A DNA stretch of 64,000 bases, from assembly GCA_029945375.1 (NCBI GenBank), contig CM057058.1, forward strand, positions 682,001 to 746,000, given 5' to 3'. Shown piece by piece: positions 60,344 through 64,000 of the stretch. The DNA is from Agaricus subrufescens (Eukaryota > Basidiomycota > Agaricomycetes > Agaricales > Agaricaceae). A program made the translations under genes and the position numbers. The stretch's first letter is position 1, and each line of letters begins with the position of its first letter. The notes under the pieces are model-generated. The model made no database searches. It worked only from the letters and a program-made list of their open reading frames with translations, and was not told where the DNA came from.

Positions 60344-60917
60344 ATGTTTGGCTGGAGTTAGCCCCCAAATATACGGGCTTCAACAAAATCTTCTGCTGAG
60401 GGGCGACAGAGAGATCGTTGCCTTTAGTGCCAAGGCCCACGACAACTCTACGACAAATGTGAAGTTTACCCTCTACTCACTCTGATGACGGTGTATTGTA
60501 GTCATGTCGAGTAACCTGAATACGAATCTAGTATCAGATAAAACTATTTCGATTAAGAGTAGTTTTTGGAAAAGCTAACACACGAGGCTACAGCAATGCC
60601 GCGGGTTCCGAGGCTCAGCTTTAATAGAACATCAATCATAGCTCATTTCAGCCAATGTAAGTCGAAACCACGCTAGTGGTATGCACTAGGAGAGTGACGA
60701 CTGTAAAAGAAGCTTATTAATCACTGCTATAAAACAAAATGTACGTAATGTCGTTATAAATTAAGATTTATGAGAGGTCCAGAATGTAAAAGTTGGTATC
60801 TTCAGTGTACACGATAAATAACTAAACAATAAATTCCCGGCAAAGGCGAGTCTTTGATGCATAAACTTAGAAAAAAATTAAACTGATTGACTGAGTAAAG
60901 TAAAGCATAAAAATAGG
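60344..60917. other. intergenic; short NACHT-E5-like remnant at ~60776
   Basis: No gene. At ~60776-60804 about 25 of 28 bases match the end of the NACHT E5 exon in the array orientation (GTCCAGAATGTAAAA...GGTATCT). It may be the last trace of another copy. Confidence 0.35.
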
Positions 60918-61660
60918 CTATACATCGTTGCGAGAACACACCACAGGCAGGTCTTCCTCTGGAATATTCACCTGTCCTAAACCAACCGCTCCGGAGTTTG
61001 TTGTACCGACCCCACTAGAGGTCCACCTTAACGTGCTGAGTCGATCTTGAGTCTGTCTAGTCCAAGCGCGCCCAGAGTGTACTCAATAAGCAAGAAGAAA
61101 TATTGTCAAAACCTTTGAATGACCAGGACAATGACCAGTTCAGAAAATAAAGTAATAGAATGAATGGCACTTACGTCTACTTGGGTGACACATATATCGA
61201 AGAATGAAGTGGTAGGATCATAGTTGAGGTCATAAGAAATGAACCCTCCAATCCCCCATACTGCATCCAGCATGTAGGACTCAATCAGCATTGCAGCAAT
61301 CCCCAAATATTGACCAGCAATATCAGACTTTCCTGTCAAGAGTTACAGTGTGAGCCATTCAGCAAAGCCTTTGTTTGCAACGGCAAAGCTTACCCATCAC
61401 TTTGATGTGTGCTTGTCGAATAGATAGCAAACGCAGAATGATTACCGAAGTCATAAAGACGGAACCAGCCAACCCAGATGCCGTGCTCATTATGAACAGT
61501 ATTCGTTCCGCCAGACTGTCAGGGTCAGTGGGCGTCGCATAGTATGTAATCCCCAATCCTAAAAGGAGGGGTCAAGAGTAAATATCTGTGTGACATGTGA
61601 TAAGCACACTGTGCTTACCGTTATCTACAATATACACTGGGACGACAAGTTGATTAAACA
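60918..61660 (-). pseudogene. C-terminal half of a fungal 7-TM protein
   Basis: Exons read backwards: end of one near 61621 (VVPVYIVDN), 61560-~61395 (GLGITYYATP ... FMTSVIILRLLSI, with a membrane segment), ~61334-61173 (KSDIAGQYLGIAAMLIESY ... TTSFFDICVTQVD), and ~61075-60918 (SGRAWTRQTQDRLSTLRW, stop at 60918). The spacing and the HIKVMGKSDI and GRAWT marks match the multi-pass membrane family common in agaricomycetes. Intron borders are good GT-AG. The N-terminal membrane segments are missing: upstream of ~61660 the DNA turns AT-rich with no exon, so the gene is 5'-truncated. Function unknown. Confidence 0.65.
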
Positions 61661-62200
61661 CATGTCAGATAGATAAGTTATTGATGTCAAATAATTTATT
61701 GCTCAAAAATATTTAAGAAAATTTATTAATAAGTTATTTTTGTTCAGACATCAATATGGGTCAACACATATAGATAATGTATTTGTGATTTATCAAAAAG
61801 CATATTAATCAATCATTAAATACTTATTTAATCGGAGTCTAAAATAATATAATGATATGTTTAGACGCAAATCAATGACATATTGAAGAGTTTTGATCTA
61901 TGTGTACATGATAAAGCAGGTGTTACATTTTATTATTATTAAATAAATATCAAAGCGAATGTACTCATAGAATTGAATTTACAACTGGTGATTCGACTGG
62001 CAATTCTCCCTAGGCGCACATCCCAAAAAGTTGCCGTAAAATTCCCCGCGGAATCGGTTGTCGACCAGAGTCAACTGGGGATTCGACGGAGGAACTGGTT
62101 AAGGAGATTCCACTCCAGATTTGATTGTGAGGATTCGAGTAGAGGAGATTCTACTGGGTACTTGGGCGGTTGTTCAATGAACAAGTGAAAGCATGCTGAA
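61661..62200. other. AT-rich stretch
   Basis: 61670-61970 is strikingly AT-rich compared with the rest of the window and has no ORF of note. 61970-62190 is of normal composition, with repeated GATTCGA/GGAGATTC words but no recognised gene. Confidence 0.5.
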
Positions 62201-63700
62201 TCCGGATGCGCGGGCTTACCAGAGGCCACTCAATCATGAGGTTGAGGTGTCTTGTTGCACCGATGAAGTTGTTGAGGCCGTTTTTATGAGCGGCTTTATA
62301 GAAAGGAAGTTAACTAGAGGTTTGGGGAGGGGGTCGGAATGTCTCTGAAAGCGTGGCAGCTGCGGCAGGGGAGAGTGAACGGTGGGAGGGCGTGGATCGA
62401 GAGTGCGTCGGAGGGTCTGGTGTGGGGGTTATTGTGGATGTGGGGGACAGTAGAGGGGGGCTCGTGGGCCTAGGCTGTGGGAGACGGTGAGCAAGGCGCA
62501 CGGGAGAGTGAGCGGGGCTGGTGACTAGCGAAAGGAAGGTTGTCCCGACTGATGTTATGGCCAAACAAGGCGACAACAGACTGTAAACAAAATTAGACTC
62601 ACCGTCATTTCTACACCGACCAGTACCATCGAACATCGCAGAACATGGATACTAAGCATCGAAGTAAGTTGACCAGGACTTCATGGAGATTTTGGATCAC
62701 TTATGCCTACCTTTAGGGCAGATTAAGAACGACAATACGAAGAAGACTCGGTTCTACGGGCAGGAGGTAGAGTATGAAGCCGATATCTCGGACAACGCTT
62801 CAGCAAAAAGAGATATTGGTGGTGGGGGGTGGTCAACGGTCATATCAAAAAGGAGAGCGGGTATGAAGAAGTATAAGGCGAAAAATGAAGACACCCAACA
62901 CGGCTACTGTGCTGACGATGAAGGCGACGATGGTTTAGACTAATTGCAGAGGAGCTGAAGGTACGAAAGATTGTCATTATCACTTCGTGAAAAATCTTAC
63001 AGGATGTCTTCATACTTGCGCAGTAACGTTATGTCTGAGGGGAGCGTGATGTGGAGTTCCGGGGAAAGAGTCTTTAGCAACCAGCATTCGATATAATTTA
63101 CCCCCCATCATGCTGTTAACAAACCCAACTCACGTTCAATCTTGCGTTGATGTAGCCAGATCCAGTCGGATCCTGGGTAGTCTCCTTAGAATGCGATTAT
63201 TTGCCGGATCCTAAAATGACCGAAGTAGATTCACAGTGGTTCAAAAAATGGAGCAAAAAGCTTACCCTCTCTTCGCAAAAGGACCCCACGTCTGGAAGCG
63301 TTTTTGTTCAACAGTTTAACGATCTCGTCGGGCTGTCATACTCATATATCCAACGTGGTTCCTTCAGCGTATGTATACTTAGTATACTCAGTTTCATTTC
63401 AACTGGAAGTTGTCTGTCATCCCCGGCAGTTAACACATTTGAAGAATTTTGCCCACTCACACGGGACCATCAACCTCGGTAAAAACAACAGCAGTATCTT
63501 TTCAGGCTTGTGATGAGTCAAATTTCAACTTGATGATAGGTCACGATTCCAAATGAGAGGTTGAAGCGACACCCGGGTCAGGGATTTGTTGTTTACGTCG
63601 ATCGTGCGTATCCTCGAACCTTTCCGCGCTTATTAATTACGATTGATTTGTTTTTAGACATCAAAAAACAGCAAGATACATTTAATGACCTTTGCTTCAG
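62201..63700. other. region with only weak ORFs
   Basis: Short ORFs occur on both strands (62310-62636 -, Pro/Ser-rich; 62683-62943 +; 63201-63482 +). None shows a known domain or a firm exon structure. The plus-strand pieces could be 5' exons of the gene entering at 63701. Confidence 0.3.
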
Positions 63701-64000
63701 ATGCAACCGAAGCTTGTGCCACGAACTGCGTCTCCTGGCTTCTTCAATCTCACCACGCCTATGACCCATGCAAAGTCAAACACCAACCCTTCGAGTCTTA
63801 GTACGAAATACAAGGGACTTACGGCCGCGCCTTATGCCATCACTTCGAGGTATCGCATATCTTGGGAATGTGCGGAGCTACTCGTCGAGCTGGCGGATGG
63901 TACAACTAATACCGAAGGTGCTCCTGCTACGAGTACCTCCGCACCAGTTGCCTTGGGTACAAGTAGAGAGAAGCGAGAGAGGGAACGGGCGATTACGCTG
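63701..64000 (+). CDS. partial gene running off the right edge
   Basis: An open frame of 100 codons from the ATG at 63701 to the window end (MQPKLVPRTASPGFF...). It includes YKGLTAAPYAITSRYRISWECAELL, written here as the pieces KGLTAAPYAI and YRISWECAELL, then an Ala/Thr-rich stretch and an Arg/Glu-rich run REKRERERAITL. The ATG directly follows a TTTGCTTCAG that could be a splice acceptor, so the true start may be further upstream. The piece looks like conserved N-terminal sequence of a fungal protein, but I cannot name the family. Confidence 0.5.
   Translation, partial: MQPKLVPRTASPGFFNLTTPMTHAKSNTNPSSLSTKYKGLTAAPYAITSRYRISWECAELLVELADGTTNTEGAPATSTSAPVALGTSREKRERERAITL

Noticed and set aside
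62310..62636. Pro/Ser-rich minus-strand ORF
   Set aside because: Low-complexity composition only, with no homology, splice signals or promoter.

Overview
The window looks like nuclear DNA of a basidiomycete fungus, most likely an agaricomycete. The evidence is many ~50-bp GT-AG introns, an expanded family of NACHT (NLR-like) STAND proteins, a DUF6589 protein, a KDZ transposase and a piece of the fungal 7-TM family ending in GRAWT. No rRNA or tRNA gene was recognised.

Layout. From 0.4 to 45.8 kb the minus strand carries a tandem array of eleven paralogous NACHT genes (called N1-N11 here) plus one degraded twelfth copy. Each has the same five-exon plan. E1 is a basic, Ser/Pro-rich N-terminus of very variable length. 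E2 is a ~25-residue mini-exon with an F-x-x-A-x-N-F motif. E3 holds the NACHT NTPase and winged-helix region. E4 is 53 codons, and E5 is a conserved C-terminal domain ending near WRYRFLHSG. No WD40, ankyrin or TPR repeats are visible. Upstream of many copies sit a TGTGA...TCACA palindrome and/or a GCGCCTATCA box. N4 is split by a transposon, N5 has lost E1, N6 and N11 carry single-base deletions, and the other seven look intact.

Mobile DNA. (1) 11336-17414 is a 6.1-kb transposon holding a DUF6589 gene and a RecQ-like helicase gene, tail to tail. It has CAGGCTCCT inverted ends and a 9-bp target duplication, and it sits inside E5 of N4. A 750-bp element at 38247-38996 has the same ends and another perfect 9-bp duplication, so it is a non-autonomous relative. 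(2) 46092-60332 is a 14.2-kb element with ~135-bp inverted ends and an 11-bp flanking duplication. It carries a KDZ transposase and two unknown genes. Its two ends hold large satellite arrays that differ in sequence but share the palindrome GAGTAY-N4-RTACTC at about 34-bp spacing. (3) Two short elements with CACGGCGG ends and 3-bp duplications lie at 22503-23114 and 37868-38223.

Right edge. 60.3-64 kb holds a truncated 7-TM gene, an AT-rich stretch and the start of a gene running off the window. Together this reads as a self-recognition/immunity-type NLR cluster (function inferred from the family) being expanded by tandem duplication and broken by transposons.
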